From positions 4,558,353-4,622,352 of the forward strand of contig OY294051.1 in NCBI GenBank assembly GCA_958510825.1: a DNA stretch of 64,000 nucleotides, read 5' to 3'. Below the pieces are notes generated by a model, which saw nothing but the letters and a program-made list of their open reading frames with translations, was not told where the DNA came from and did no database searches. Shown here one piece after another: positions 45,264 to 55,916 of this stretch; within the stretch, counting starts at the first letter, position 1, and every line of letters begins with the position of its first letter. The position numbers were made by a program, and so were the translations under genes. This DNA comes from Brachypterus glaber (lineage: Eukaryota > Arthropoda > Insecta > Coleoptera > Kateretidae).

Positions 45264-46391
45264 ACACTAGGCAACACGGTTTCTTGCCCCGGTTGGAGTC
45301 ATATGTTTTTTAACTAATTTTGGGTTGCTGAAACCGAATCTGGCCTCAGAATATTTCTATTACCTAAGTTTTCTGAGAAAAATAAGATAAAAATGTTAAA
45401 AAATCATTATTTTATCCCATTTTGTTCTAAAATCATGGGAGACAAAAATATTCCAAGGACAAATTTGGATTCGGCGACTCAATTTTAGTTACAAAACACC
45501 CAACTTAATACATAGAAACTTTAAATTCATAGGTAGAATAAATAGGGATATTATGAAAAAAAAATTAAAAAAAAATGGATAATGTGACAAAACTAAGTAG
45601 GGGTGGAGGGTAAGAAGAAGGGTGCATAAGGGAATAAGCTTATCGCCACGTACTCATGCTAAAAATTGTCAAAAATCATTACTAGGGGATCAAAAATGAA
45701 CTAAAAAAATGTTACGTATTATGGTTCTTATGTAATAAAGTAACATTTTTATGATGTAGAACCATTAAAAAAACAAACAAAAAATACACCATATTTTGTT
45801 TTATAAATTATTTTTAAATTGGCATAATTGCATGTACTAAAATTTAAAAAATAAGACGTGCTGATTTTTTTTAAGGTCAAATTTGGATTCTGCGCTTTTA
45901 AATTGATAAGAAAAATATATATTTTTTGGGCTCGGAAAAAAAGTTTACACTGTACTTTAATTTTATATCTTTTTCATTTATTTACTTTTTAGAAACAAAC
46001 TAAGCAAAATAAAAAAATATTTGTATAAATATTTTTGTAGAGAAATTTATAATCTACAAATTTAGTTTTTAAAAAAGTTTGATGGTTTTGCCACAAATGA
46101 GCAATTAAGTAAACTCTGCACTTTCATTTTAACCTTTTTATTTTTTTTCGCGTACTTACTCTGACATTAGGTTCTTGACATATAGATTTTTGAATTCCTC
46201 GTATTTTTTTTAATATACACTAAAATTTTCAAAATTCTACTCTTTTTTTAAAGATTTTGAAAAAAAAACGTCATTATTACCTGAACTTATATCTCAAAAA
46301 AGGTCAGATTCGGATACTACGCCCTCGAATTAGTAAGAAAAATTACTTTCCGATCGGGGCAAAAAAAAAGTTGCGATTTGTTGCCTAGTGT
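45264..46391. mobile_element. 1.13-kb element with ACACTAGGCAAC ends
   Basis: Left end ACACTAGGCAACACGG and right end TTGTTGCCTAGTGT are inverted, with a second matching block (TTGCCCCGG against CGGGGCAA). The interior repeats phrases such as GGTTGCTGAAACCGAATCTG seen at 18660-18870. Non-coding. Confidence 0.6.
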
Positions 46392-46593
46392 AATATATTG
46401 ATTATAATTAATTATTTCAATTGGTTAGATTAAGTAAATCTGACAAACAATTTTATATTTTTTAAAAATATTAGATAGAAAAAGTAAAAGGATTAAAAAT
46501 AGCATTTTTAAAATACTGAAACAAAAACAAGTTTGTTATCATATAAAAACAATAAATAAGGAAGCATAAAATGTACTAATTTAATTTAAAAGT

Positions 46594-47190
46594 TTTTATT
46601 TTTTATTGTTTTGAGCTAAAATATGGCAGAATCTTGTTTTCGGTTGAAAAATAGTTATTTATGGTACTAGTGGGTAAAGTAAGATATGGTCCATGAGAAA
46701 ATTAACCTGCAAGGCGTCAGCCAAGCAGGTTAATTTTCGAGAGGGCAATATCGGTTTACATATGAGTGCCATACAAGGTTTTATCCAATAAATAGCTTAG
46801 AAATTCATATTTTTATTAAAAATTTTAATGACATTTACAAGAAAATAATTTGACAAGTGACAGTTGAGTGGGTAAAATAAATAATTAATATAAAATAATA
46901 ATTTATTTTTTATTGTTTTGAGCTAAAATATGGCAGAATCTTGTTTTCGGTTGGAAAATAGTTATTTATGGTACTAGTGGGTAAAGTAAGATATGGTCCA
47001 TGAGAAAATTAACCTGCAAGGCGTCAGCCAAGCAGGTTAATTTTCGAGAGGGCAATATCGGTTTACATATGAGTGCCATACAAGGTTTTATCCAATAAAT
47101 AGCTTAGAAATTCATATTTTTATTAAAAATTTTAATGACATTTACAAGAAAATAATTTGACAAGTGACAGTTGAGTGGGTAAAATAAATA
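46594..47190 (+). repeat. 307-bp tandem duplication including a family A end
   Basis: The phrase TATTGTTTTGAGCTAAAATA plus the following family A sequence is present from about 46594 and again from about 46901, nearly identical. The duplication is recent and copied flank and element together. Confidence 0.85.
46654..46887 (+). mobile_element. Family A element, truncated
   Basis: First half of the element as in 46961-47286; it stops at GGGTAAAATAAATAATTA where the tandem duplication begins again. Confidence 0.85.
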
Positions 47191-47286
47191 ATTATCCACT
47201 CAATAGAGTAAAAGCCACTCGGGGGTTATTATTGAGTTTATCTATTTAAAATAAAGCTGGTAATTGTCTCATTATCTGTATGTATT
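46961..47286 (+). mobile_element. Family A element
   Basis: GTTATTTATGGTACTAGTGG to CTGTATGTATTT; the last bases of the usual end are lost. Confidence 0.9.
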
Positions 47287-47399
47287 TTTTATATTTTTTT
47301 TCTCGAAGAAAGTAAAATATTTTATATAATTTTTTATATAAATGGGAAGGTTAATAGAATTAGAACTAACTAAACTGCAAAAAAGCCACACGTACTGCA

Positions 47400-47630
47400 G
47401 AAAGAAAAAAGTTTCGAAGGTACGGAAAGTTCAGGAATCGTTTTGTCTTTGTCCAATTTGCTGCTGAAACTTTCGGCCCTTTGGGTAATAAAGCGCAAAA
47501 ACTTATTTTAGATATTTGCAAAAAAATACCTTGCAAAAACGGAACGCAAACCAAAAATTTAGTTTGGCAGTTCAAAGGAAAAATCCGGTCTTTAAAGAAC
47601 GAGGCGGGTTTGGAAGGGATTTTAAATTTT
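47400..47630 (+). pseudogene. LINE reverse-transcriptase C-terminal fragment
   Basis: Translation in the frame of 47400 reads RFVFVQFAAETFGPLGNKAQ then KLILDICKKI, followed by a basic stretch (LVWQFKGKIRSLKNEAGLEG). The segment ETFGPLGNKAQKLI resembles the ETLG-pWgp-A--li phrase near the C-terminus of several insect non-LTR reverse transcriptases. The usual upstream RT is absent and low-complexity AT sequence follows. Confidence 0.45.
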
Positions 47631-47804
47631 TTATTTTTATCGTTTTTTTTTATATTCTATTTATTTTTAATTTTAATTAATATTTTATTTGGTTATTTTT
47701 TATTTATCGTTAAGTTACTTCTTATAGTAAATAAAAATATGATACACCTAAACACTAAAACTAGATTTTTTTTCTTATTTTCGCAGAGTAATAAAAAAAA
47801 TTAA

Positions 47805-48137
47805 TTTATCCAATACATACAGATAATAAGACAATTACCAGCTTTATTTTAAATAGAAAAACTCAATAATAACCCCCGCGTGGCTTTTACTTTATTGAGT
47901 GGATAATTATTTATTTTACCCACTCAACTGTCACTTGTCAAATTATTTTCTTGTAAATGTCATTAAAATTTTTAATTAAAATATGAATTCCTAAGCTATT
48001 TATTGGATAAAACCTTGTATGGCACTCATGGGTAAACCGATATTCCCCTCTCGAAAATTAACCTGCTTGGTTGACGCCTCGCAGGTTAATTTTTTCATGG
48101 GCAATATCTTACTTTACCCACTAGTACCATAAATAAC
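47805..48137 (-). mobile_element. Family A element
   Basis: Reverse copy from TTTATCCAATACATACAG to CTAGTACCATAAATAAC. Confidence 0.9.
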
Positions 48138-48470
48138 TATTTTTTTAAATAGTCTAACAACTAATGATAAAATTAGGCTGTTAAAATGTATATGAAAATG
48201 GTTGTATTCGCTTAATAATTAATTTTTAAAGTCAAAAAGTATTAAAAAAAACATGATTTAATATAACTTAATTATTTAAATTTGGCAACGAATAAATTTA
48301 AATAAATTAAATAGTCTTTGGATCAAAAGATGAAATAAATACCTCACTTCTTTGCTTCATGTCCATTAAAAAATGAATTTCATAACGGTTAAACAAAATC
48401 GAAATGCTAATGCTCTTTTAAATTTGCATATTTTTTTATATTTAAGGGGTTTATCAAAATTTTAATAATT
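48138..48470. other. Non-coding stretch
   Basis: AT-rich; nothing recognised. Confidence 0.4.
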
Positions 48471-48887
48471 ACACAGGTTTACAAAAAAAAATGACAGGAC
48501 TATTTGACCGGACCATGGTTTTCCTAGGTATTTTGGCGCCCTGAATCAGATCCCGGGGTCAGTTTTGCCCCATCACGTCAGGAAAACGAGATTTCAGGTC
48601 ATTTGAGGTCAAAATGGTGATTTTTTGGGAGCGGCCCCGGGACAATATCTCAAGCGACCTGTTTTCACGGGTAACTGTGTAGGTCTTGAATACTTTCTGA
48701 ACGTTGAGATGTTGTCCCGGGGCCGCTCCCAAAAAATCACCATTTTGACCTCCAAATGACCTTGAAATCTCGTTTTCCTGACGTGATGGGGCAAAACTGA
48801 CCCCGGGATCTGATTCAGGGCGCCAAAATACCTAGAAATACTATGGTTCGGTCAAATAGTCCTGACTTTTTTTTGTAAATCTGTGTT
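48471..48887. mobile_element. 417-bp GC-rich near-perfect palindrome
   Basis: Arms of about 190 bp pair almost perfectly, from ACACAGGTTTACAAAAAAAA on the left to TTTTTTGTAAATCTGTGT on the right, through GGCGCCCTGAATCAGATCCC and GGAGCGGCCCCGGGACAA. A centre of about 35 bp separates them. Much richer in G+C than its surroundings, which suggests a recent insertion. The frame at 48609-48794 lies inside and is not a gene. Confidence 0.85.
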
Positions 48888-48929
48888 ATTTATTAAAATT
48901 TAAATTTTTTAAATGTAATTATATTATGT

Positions 48930-49140
48930 TAAAGTTCTAGTTTCATAACACCTATTTTTGGCGCACGAGTACGTGTTTACAAAACGCGCCGCTTGAGGAA
49001 AGTACAACTACTTTTTTTTTTCTGTTGCCAACCTGAAAGAAAAAAGTAACCTTTTAAGAAAACGCACAATGCGCAAAATGCGGTATAACCCAAAGTAATA
49101 AAACAAGCCGTGGAGATATATAATGTTACGCATTTACGTA
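48930..49140. repeat. Diverged relative of 35845-36420
   Basis: Shares CTAGTTTCATAACA, GCACGAGTAC, TTGCCAACC and AACGCACAATGCG-like phrases with 35845-36300, with internal deletions. Same dispersed family. Confidence 0.55.
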
Positions 49141-49257
49141 TACTATTCACAGTAAATGTTATGTTGCATTTTCCCAAATAGTTAAAACAAATAAAAAAAA
49201 AATTAAAAAAAAACTAATGTCTTATGTAAAAAACCAATGTCAGATTTTTAAGGTAAA

Positions 49258-49304
49258 TGGTTCTTTATAAACGTTAATAGGACATTTTCGTGAATAACCC
49301 TGTA
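49258..49304. repeat. Solo terminal repeat of the outer Tc1/mariner composite
   Basis: GGTTCTTTATAAACGTTAAT, then TCGTGAATAACCCTGTA, matches the right end of 33234-35214. No partner end is nearby. Confidence 0.75.
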
Positions 49305-49885
49305 TTACTCAAAAATTATATTTATTTTTTTGGTAAAATCTTGCGAAAACAAAACAAAAAACACCTAAAAATTAAAAAAAGTGTGAAACTATGTTGTAAG
49401 CACAGATAAAACATGCTCTTAGTCTCCCCTTAATATATAAGTTTTGTTATATGCATACCTAGACCAGTTATTAATTTTAATATTTAAAGTTCGTTCACAC
49501 TGGATTTTTTTTTAGTTAAATATATATTTTTTTACCCTGTTTGGTAACTAAATACTTTATTGATATATTTGATTTTTATTTAGTCCGTTTAGTGCTGTTG
49601 TTTAATTTAGAAGTTTTGTGGACATTTTTGTGTTATTTACCAGGAAATATTCAATTTTACGCAATTTTGGTGAGTTTTATTTTGATTTTTTAAACAGTTG
49701 TTAGAGTAAATTGGCTTTTATGAATTTTAATTTGAAAAATATATATATATATATATATTTTAATTTTATTGTATATACTCATGCAGTAAGGGCTTAATAA
49801 AAAGTGGCAATTATATAGTTAAAAAAAGACAACGGAAAGCAGAAAGATGCTTAAACAAAATCTAGATTACTTGAAGCTTAAATTA
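49305..49885. other. Non-coding stretch
   Basis: AT-rich; a short TA tract at about 49738-49759. No gene. Confidence 0.4.
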
Positions 49886-50595
49886 TTATTATTATTATTA
49901 TTATTATACATTAAGAGCTGAGGTAAGACCTATTATAGCTCAGATACAAATATAAAATGATAGTTTATAGCATAGAGTTCGAAATATGTTTGTCAAAGTG
50001 GTTCTTGAAAGAGTTTACACTAGGGGCAGTTACTACATCACTTGGCAGCGAATTTCACTTGTTGAAGATTCGGTTTGAAAAGAAGTTTTGCCTGATGGAA
50101 GTCTTGAAATGTTCCCTTTTCAGCATATGGGGATGGCCTCGTAAACGAGGGTCTCTATTATCATCCAACAGGCCACTCATTTCTTCATTAAAATGACCAG
50201 CAAAAATCCTGTAGGTAAAGATCATATCACCTCTAGATCTTCTATCTTGCAGAACAGGGAGATTAAGGGTCACTTGCACCAACTTTTGGTCTGGGATTAT
50301 CACAGTTAAACCGAGTTTAAGTTAAAAATGCTACGTTCTGATTGGTCGGCGGTCAATTTAATCCAAGTTTAAAGTTAAACCATAATTGGTGCAAGGTAGT
50401 ATAAGATAGTTAAGACGTTCATGGTACTCTAAGTTTCTAAGGAGCTGTACATTTCGTGTAGTGCGCCTTAGGACATTTTCCAGGGCCTTAATATCCTTAA
50501 TTAAGTGTGGAGACCATGCAAGTGAGGCGTGTTCCAGGAGTGGGCGAATGTAGGATTTAAATAAAAGGGAAAATAATTGTGGTTGTTACTCTCAG
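49886..50595 (-). mobile_element. LINE 3' end (CR1-like reverse transcriptase tail)
   Basis: Read on the minus strand: FKSYIRPLLEHASLAWSPHL, IKDIKALENVLRRTTRNVQL, then after an inserted MITE NLPVLQDRRSRGDMIFTYRI and FFSNRIFNK, a stop where a conserved Trp is usual, NSLPSDVVTAPSVNSFKNHF. This is the C-terminal domain after RT in CR1-type non-LTR elements (RPxLEYAS-x-WSP, RRxRGDMI-x-TYKI, FFSNR-x-x-NxWNxLP). The 3' end is an (AAT)n tail, seen as ATT repeats at 49886-49906 on the plus strand. It is 5'-truncated near 50595 and inactive. The short open frames on both strands here are parts of this relic or its shadow. Confidence 0.8.
50266..50395. mobile_element. MITE nested in the LINE
   Basis: Inverted ends GGTCACTTGCACCAA and TTGGTGCAAGG with inner GTTAAACCGAGTTTAAGTTA against AGTTTAAAGTTAAAC. 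It interrupts the LINE coding sequence between RLNYL and NLPVLQ, so it arrived later. Confidence 0.85.
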
Positions 50596-50639
50596 CTAAA
50601 ATATTTCACTAGTTTTTAATCTATATAAAAAGCGCCACT

Positions 50640-50746
50640 TTTTGTATGATAAACTAGGGACACTAGATCTAGGTCTTCAGTTAGCCAGGCGCCTCGCTAA
50701 CTAAAGACCTAAATCTAGTGTCCCTATAATAAACCCGTACGAAAAG
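50640..50746. repeat. GC-centred palindrome
   Basis: GTATGATAAACTAGGGACAC pairs with GTGTCCCTATAATAAACCC-GTAC, and AGATCTAGGTCTTCAGTTAG with CTAACTAAAGACCTAAATCT. The centre is CCAGGCGCCTCG. Confidence 0.85.
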
Positions 50747-50877
50747 TTTAATTTGTCGCTCTAGGCCGAAAAGTAGAATAGTCGACGCTGATTGGTTGAT
50801 ATTGAAACTGTTGACCTTTGAATTCTAACCTGAAATTTGTGTATTTTTCGTCCTTCTATAATAAACTACTATAGTAT

Positions 50878-51709
50878 CCAAAAAAGTTATACATTTTTAA
50901 AACCTTATCGCTTGTAAACAATCTTTAAGTTACTACAACGCAACTACAATGCAAGACGCATGCGTCGTAAGCCAGTTAGCAAGGTCCAATCAACGAACTA
51001 ATAACTCTTCTTTCTAGAATACGCATACACGGAAAGAAATTAGTGGGCTCTGCGCTATACATTATAAGATATTTGGTAACAGTGGCAAATTATAGTGATT
51101 TAAGCTATAGATTATAAGGGACACAATAACTAATAATGTTAAAAATAAATTGGAAACGATTATATATATTACAGACACGATTATATTTATTACAGGCACT
51201 ATTATAAATTTACAGAAATTTTATTATATTATAAAAATTATTAGCACGGACAATAATTAAATCTATTTAAGCTATAAATGCCATACTATTTGTTATATTT
51301 TATTATTCACTAAACAATTAAAGTATTTCATATAAATTTTTACACAGACTGCCATAATTGTAAGAGAAAGCCTTGTATTTATATAATAAGCGATTATAAT
51401 TTGCTTGGTATGTGTGTTATAGCGCTCCTAGCTATATTTTTTTTTCCGTGTACCGTTAAAATAAAGTATCGCCAACATCTCGGTTTGTTTGTAAACAAAT
51501 AGTAGGTATATTCAGGCCTGAACAATAACAATTACCAGTAACTGGTATTGTTGTCTCTGTTAGAACAAAGATGTGCGAGTAAGACAGACGAATGTTTATG
51601 TTGCCGACGTTTTTGTCGGTTTTATCCAATGAAATGCCTATTCTAGAGAGAAAAGTTATTAGTTCGTTGGGTCAAATTTATTCAACTGCAAAAACGTTGA
51701 CATGTTGAC
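50878..51709. mobile_element. Element flanking the satellite, related to 9822-10257
   Basis: CTTATCGCTTGTAAACAATC and GACGCATGCGTCGTAAGC match the left part of the 9822 element. About 50994-51034 and 51632-51672 are an inverted pair (CGAACTAATAACTCTTCTTT against GAGAAAAGTTATTAGTTCG) enclosing a further small element at 51027-51452 with TACACGGAAA ends. The satellite begins immediately downstream. Confidence 0.6.
51027..51452. mobile_element. Small element with TACACGGAAA ends
   Basis: TACACGGAAAGAAATTAG and TTTTTTTTTCCGTGTA are inverted; the interior has pairs such as TGCGCTATACA and TGTTATAGCGC. Non-coding. Confidence 0.55.
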
Positions 51710-54690
51710 ATTATCGAGAATAAAAGGAATTTTATGGGCAAATTTTGTTTCTTCAGGAATAATTTTTATGCACAAGTATTTTTAGTGAAAGCTTTATTAT
51801 AGAATCCTTAAATATGTACTAATGGTATTGAAAACGTACAGACATCAGATTTCCGGGCTAAATGTGATTCATTTTCAGATATTATCGAGAATAAAAGCAA
51901 TTTTATGCGCAAATTTCGTTTCTACAGGAATAATTTTTATGCACAAGTATTTTTAGTGAAAGCTTTATTATAGAATCCTTAAATATGTACTAATGGTATT
52001 GACAACGTACAGACATCAGATTTCCGGCCAAAATGTGATTCATTTTCAGAAATTATCGAGAATAAAAGCAATTTTATGCACAAGTATTTTTAGTGAAAAC
52101 TTTATTATAGGATCCTTAAATATGTACTAATGGTATTGACAACGTACAGACATCAGATTTCCGGCCAAAATGTGATTCATTTTCAGATATTATCGAGAAT
52201 AAAAGCAATTTTATGCGCAAATTTTGTTTCTACAGGAATATTTTTTATGCACAAGTATTTTTAGTGAAAGCTTTATTATAGAATCCTTAAATATGTACTA
52301 ATGGTATTGAAAACGTACAGACATCAGATTTCCGGCCTAAATGTGATTCATTTTCAGATATTATCGAGAATAAAAGCAATTTTATGCGCAAATTTCGTTT
52401 CTACAGGAATAATTTTTATGCACAAGTATTTTTAGTGAAAGCTTTATTATAGAATCCTTAAATATGTACTAATGGTATTGACAACGTACAGACATCAGAT
52501 TTCCGGCCAAAATGTGATTCATTTTCAGAAATTATCGAGAATAAAAGCAATTTTATGCACAAGTATTTTTAGTGAAAACTTTATTATAGGATCCTTAAAT
52601 ATGTACTAATGGTATTGACAACGTACAGACATCAGATTTCCGGCCAAAATGTGATTCATTTTCAGATATTATCGAGAATAAAAGCAATTTTATGCGCAAA
52701 TTTTGTTTCTACAGGAATATTTTTTATGCACAAGTATTTTTAGTGAAAGCTTTATTATAGAATCCTTAAATATGTACTAATGGTATTGAAAACGTACAGA
52801 CATCAGATTTCCGGCCTAAATGTGATTCATTTTCAGATATTATCGAGAATAAAAGCAATTTTATGCGCAAATTTCGTTTCTACAGGAATAATTTTTATGC
52901 ACAAGTATTTTTAGTGAAAGCTTTATTATAGAATCCTTAAATATGTACTAATGGTATTGACAACGTACAGACATCAGATTTCCGGCCAAAATGTGATTCA
53001 TTTTCAGAAATTATCGAGAATAAAAGCAATTTTATGCACAAGTATTTTTAGTGAAAACTTTATTATAGGATCCTTAAATATGTACTAATGGTATTGACAA
53101 CGTACAGACATCAGATTTCCGGCCAAAATGTGATTCATTTTCAGATATTATCGAGAATAAAAGCAATTTTATGCGCAAATTTTGTTTCTACAGGAATACT
53201 TTTTATGCACAAGTATTTTTAGTGAAAGCTTTATTATAGAATCCTTAAATATGTACTAATGGTATTGACAACGTACAGACATCAGATTTCCGGCCAAAAT
53301 GTGATTCATTTTCAGATATTATCGAGAATAAAAGCAATTTTATGCGCAAATTTTGTTTCTACAGGAATATTTTTTATGCACAAGTATTTTTAGTGAAAGC
53401 TTTATTATAGAATCCTTAAATATGTACTAATGGTATTGAAAACGTACAGACATCAGATTTCCGGCCTAAATGTGATTCATTTTCAGATATTATCGAGAAT
53501 AAAAGCAATTTTATGCGCAAATTTCGTTTCTACAGGAATAATTTTTATGCACAAGTATTTTTAGTGAAAGCTTTATTATAGAATCCTTAAATATGTACTA
53601 ATGGTATTGACAACGTACAGACATCAGATTTCCGGCCAAAATGTGATTCATTTTCAGATATTATCGAGAATAAAAGCAATTTTATGCGCAAATTTCGTTT
53701 CTACAGGAATAATTTTTATGTACAAGTATTTTTAGTGAAAGCTTTATTATAGGATCCTTAAATATGTACTAATGGTATTGACAACGTACAGACATCAGAT
53801 TTCCGGCCAAAATGTGATTCATTTTCAGATATTATCGAGAATAAAAGCAATTTTATGCGCAAATTTTGTTTCTACAGGAATATTTTTTATGCACAAGTAT
53901 TTTTAGTGAAAACTTTATTATAGGATCCTTAAATATGTACTAATGGTATTGACAATGTACAGACATCAGATTTCCGGCCAAAATGTGATTCATTTTCAGA
54001 TATTATCGAGAATAAAAGCAATTTTATGCACAAATTTCGTTTCTACAGGAATAATTTTTATGTACAAGTATTTTTAGTGAAAGCTTTATTATAGGATCCT
54101 TAAATATGTACTAATGGTATTGACAACGTACAGACATCAGATTTCCGGCCAAAATGTGATTCATTTTCAGATATTATCGAGAATAAAAGCAATTTTATGC
54201 GCAAATTTTGTTTCTACAGGAATATTTTTTATGCACAAGTATTTTTAGTGAAAACTTTATTATAGGATCCTTAAATATGTACTAATGGTATTGACAATGT
54301 ACAGACATCAGATTTCCGGCCAAAATGTGATTCATTTTCAGATATTATCGAGAATAAAAGCAATTTTATGCGCAAATTTTGTTTCTACAGGAATATTTTT
54401 TATGCACAAGTATTTTTAGTGAAAACTTTATTATAGGATCCTTAAATATGTACTAATGGTATTGACAACGTACAGACATCAGATTTCCGGCCTAAATGTG
54501 ATTCATTTTCAGATATTATCGAGAATAAAAGCAATTTTATGCGCAAATTTCGTTTCTACAGGAATAATTTTTATGCACAAGTATTTTTAGTGAAAGCTTT
54601 ATTATAGGATCCTTAAATATGTACTAATGGTACTGACAACGTACAGACATCAGTTTTCCGGACTAAATGTGATTAATTTTCAGATTTATT
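51710..54690. repeat. 171-bp satellite with higher-order structure
   Basis: Using the marker ATTATCG, unit starts fall at 51710, 51881, 52052, 52189, 52360, 52531, 52668, 52839, 53010, 53147, 53318, 53489, 53660, 53831, 54002, 54173, 54344 and 54515. Fifteen of these 17 steps... in detail, the steps are 171 bp except for three of 137 bp (from 52052, 52531 and 53010), where about 34 bp containing CGCAAATTTCGTTTCTACAG is missing. From 51881 to 53318 the pattern 171+137+171 = 479 bp repeats three times with shared variants. Later, variants alternate with a 342-bp period (53660/54002 and 53831/54173). The unit has no coding frame. The first and last units are the most diverged, as expected for array edges. 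Confidence 0.95.
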
Positions 54691-54967
54691 TCCATATAAA
54701 TACTATAAACGTTCCGTCGAAAATGTTTTGACCAAGTTTGTTTAAACGTGGCTAGAATATTCAACAGGGTAAAGCTTTAAGCACCTAATTTATTGAACTA
54801 TTTGGTATATACTAAATTATAAATAGGATTTAGTAATGTCAAATTTATAATTGACCTAAATCTCGACGATAAATGCTCTATACATACATATAAATAAATT
54901 AGTAAGATATTATAATATATTAGAATATTAAGAAAGATTTTTTGACTTTGTATACCGTATATAAGAT
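54691..54967. other. Non-coding spacer
   Basis: AT-rich sequence between the satellite and a palindrome; nothing recognised. Confidence 0.4.
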
Positions 54968-55160
54968 TAAACGAGAATTTTTGTATTTCGGTATAGTTTT
55001 TTATTGAAAACATATAAATATCTGCCTAGCGCTTTCGGAGTGTTATTCCATCTTACTTTCAGTGCCAGCCCTGAAGATGGAATAACACTCCGAAAGCGCT
55101 AGGCAGATATTTATATGTTTTCAATAAAAAACTATACCGAAATACAAAAATTCTCGTTTA
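54968..55160. mobile_element. Palindrome resembling a Penelope-type terminal repeat
   Basis: Arms of about 80 bp, TAAACGAGAATTTTTGTATT to its complement at the right edge, pair almost perfectly around a short centre (about 55054-55072). The right arm contains CCTGAAGATGG and CCGAAAGCGC, a pairing common in the terminal repeats of Penelope-like elements. The palindromic layout suggests an inverted terminal arrangement or an independent foldback. Confidence 0.65.
55068..55104 (+). ncRNA. Minimal hammerhead-ribozyme-like motif
   Basis: In order: GCC (55068-55070), CUGAAGA core (55071-55077), stem II GGA...UCC (55079-55081 with 55089-55091), GAA-A core (55092-55095), self-complementary AGCGCU as a loop-less stem III (55095-55100), unpaired A (55101), GGC (55102-55104) pairing with the first GCC. 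This is the layout of the very small hammerheads reported in Penelope-like elements, which need dimers to cleave because stem III has no loop. The mirrored left arm reads AGTAAGA in place of CUGAAGA, so only the plus strand keeps the core. A chance fit within a short motif cannot be excluded. Confidence 0.45.
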
Positions 55161-55198
55161 ATATTAGAATATGTTCTAATTGCCGATGTGAAAATATT

Positions 55199-55341
55199 AC
55201 ATCGGCACTTAGTGCTACTAAGAGTGTCGATGTATTGAAATCTTCGCCGAAAAGTCCAAATCTTTGACCACGTTTTTTTTTCACATTTCTCGACATTTTA
55301 GACCATTCTAGTCGAAATCAGTAAAAACAATTTTTGCGTCC

Positions 55342-55381
<40 letters not shown>

Positions 55382-55916
55382 GGGTGTAAACTCTCTAACT
55401 CCATTTCTACATGAGATATTGACGGTTTTTTGCATATTGTTTCTTATCGTATTCCGAAGAGCTGATTAGATTTTGGGGTGAACGATTGGCGGTAAGGGGG
55501 TAAAAATAGGGTAAAACTTCTATTTTTAGCGTTTTTTGTTTATAATTAAGGCAATTATTATTGTATTTGGTTAATTTAGCACTTATATAAAAGGTAATTA
55601 TAAATTGGTCAAAAAATGTTATAAATGTTTTCTTAAAACGCATTATTTTCGAGATATTGGCATTTAAAGCAGTAAAATGTTTTTTTGCATATCTCACATA
55701 TATATATAACCCGATTTCAAAAAATTATATTTTAAATAAAAGCTCTTTTTAAGCCCCATAAAAAATGTTATAGACAGTTTTTTGCTAGAATATGTTTTAA
55801 AGATACAGAATTTAAAATCAAACAAAACACCTAGTTTGAAATTTGCAAACTAGATGGCTCTAGTGTACAATAGTGCCGATGTTTTGACAGGGTGCTTGCA
55901 ACGTTTCATCTAGTTT
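55199..55916 (-). mobile_element. Family B element, copy 3
   Basis: Same orientation as 16248-16931. Stem-loop ATCGGCACTTAGTGCTAC at the left; GTGCCGATGTTTTGACAGGG and TTTCATCTAGTTT at the right. The GTCT microsatellite is longer here (55341-55382). The related minus-strand frame is open at 55407-55697. Confidence 0.8.

Noticed and set aside
48609..48794. 61-codon frame in the GC-rich palindrome
   Set aside because: Open only because of the palindrome's composition; runs through the dyad with no protein features.
51710..54690. Hammerhead ribozyme in the 171-bp satellite
   Set aside because: The minus strand contains CTGATGT and GAAAC phrases, but not the required CUGANGA core, and the spacing does not form three helices.
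51710..54690. CRISPR array
   Set aside because: The repeats are contiguous units of 137-171 bp without short repeats and unique spacers, and the context is eukaryotic.
51710..54690. Relationship with primate alpha satellite because both have 171-bp units
   Set aside because: Only the length agrees; sequence is unrelated. The shared size probably reflects nucleosome spacing or chance.
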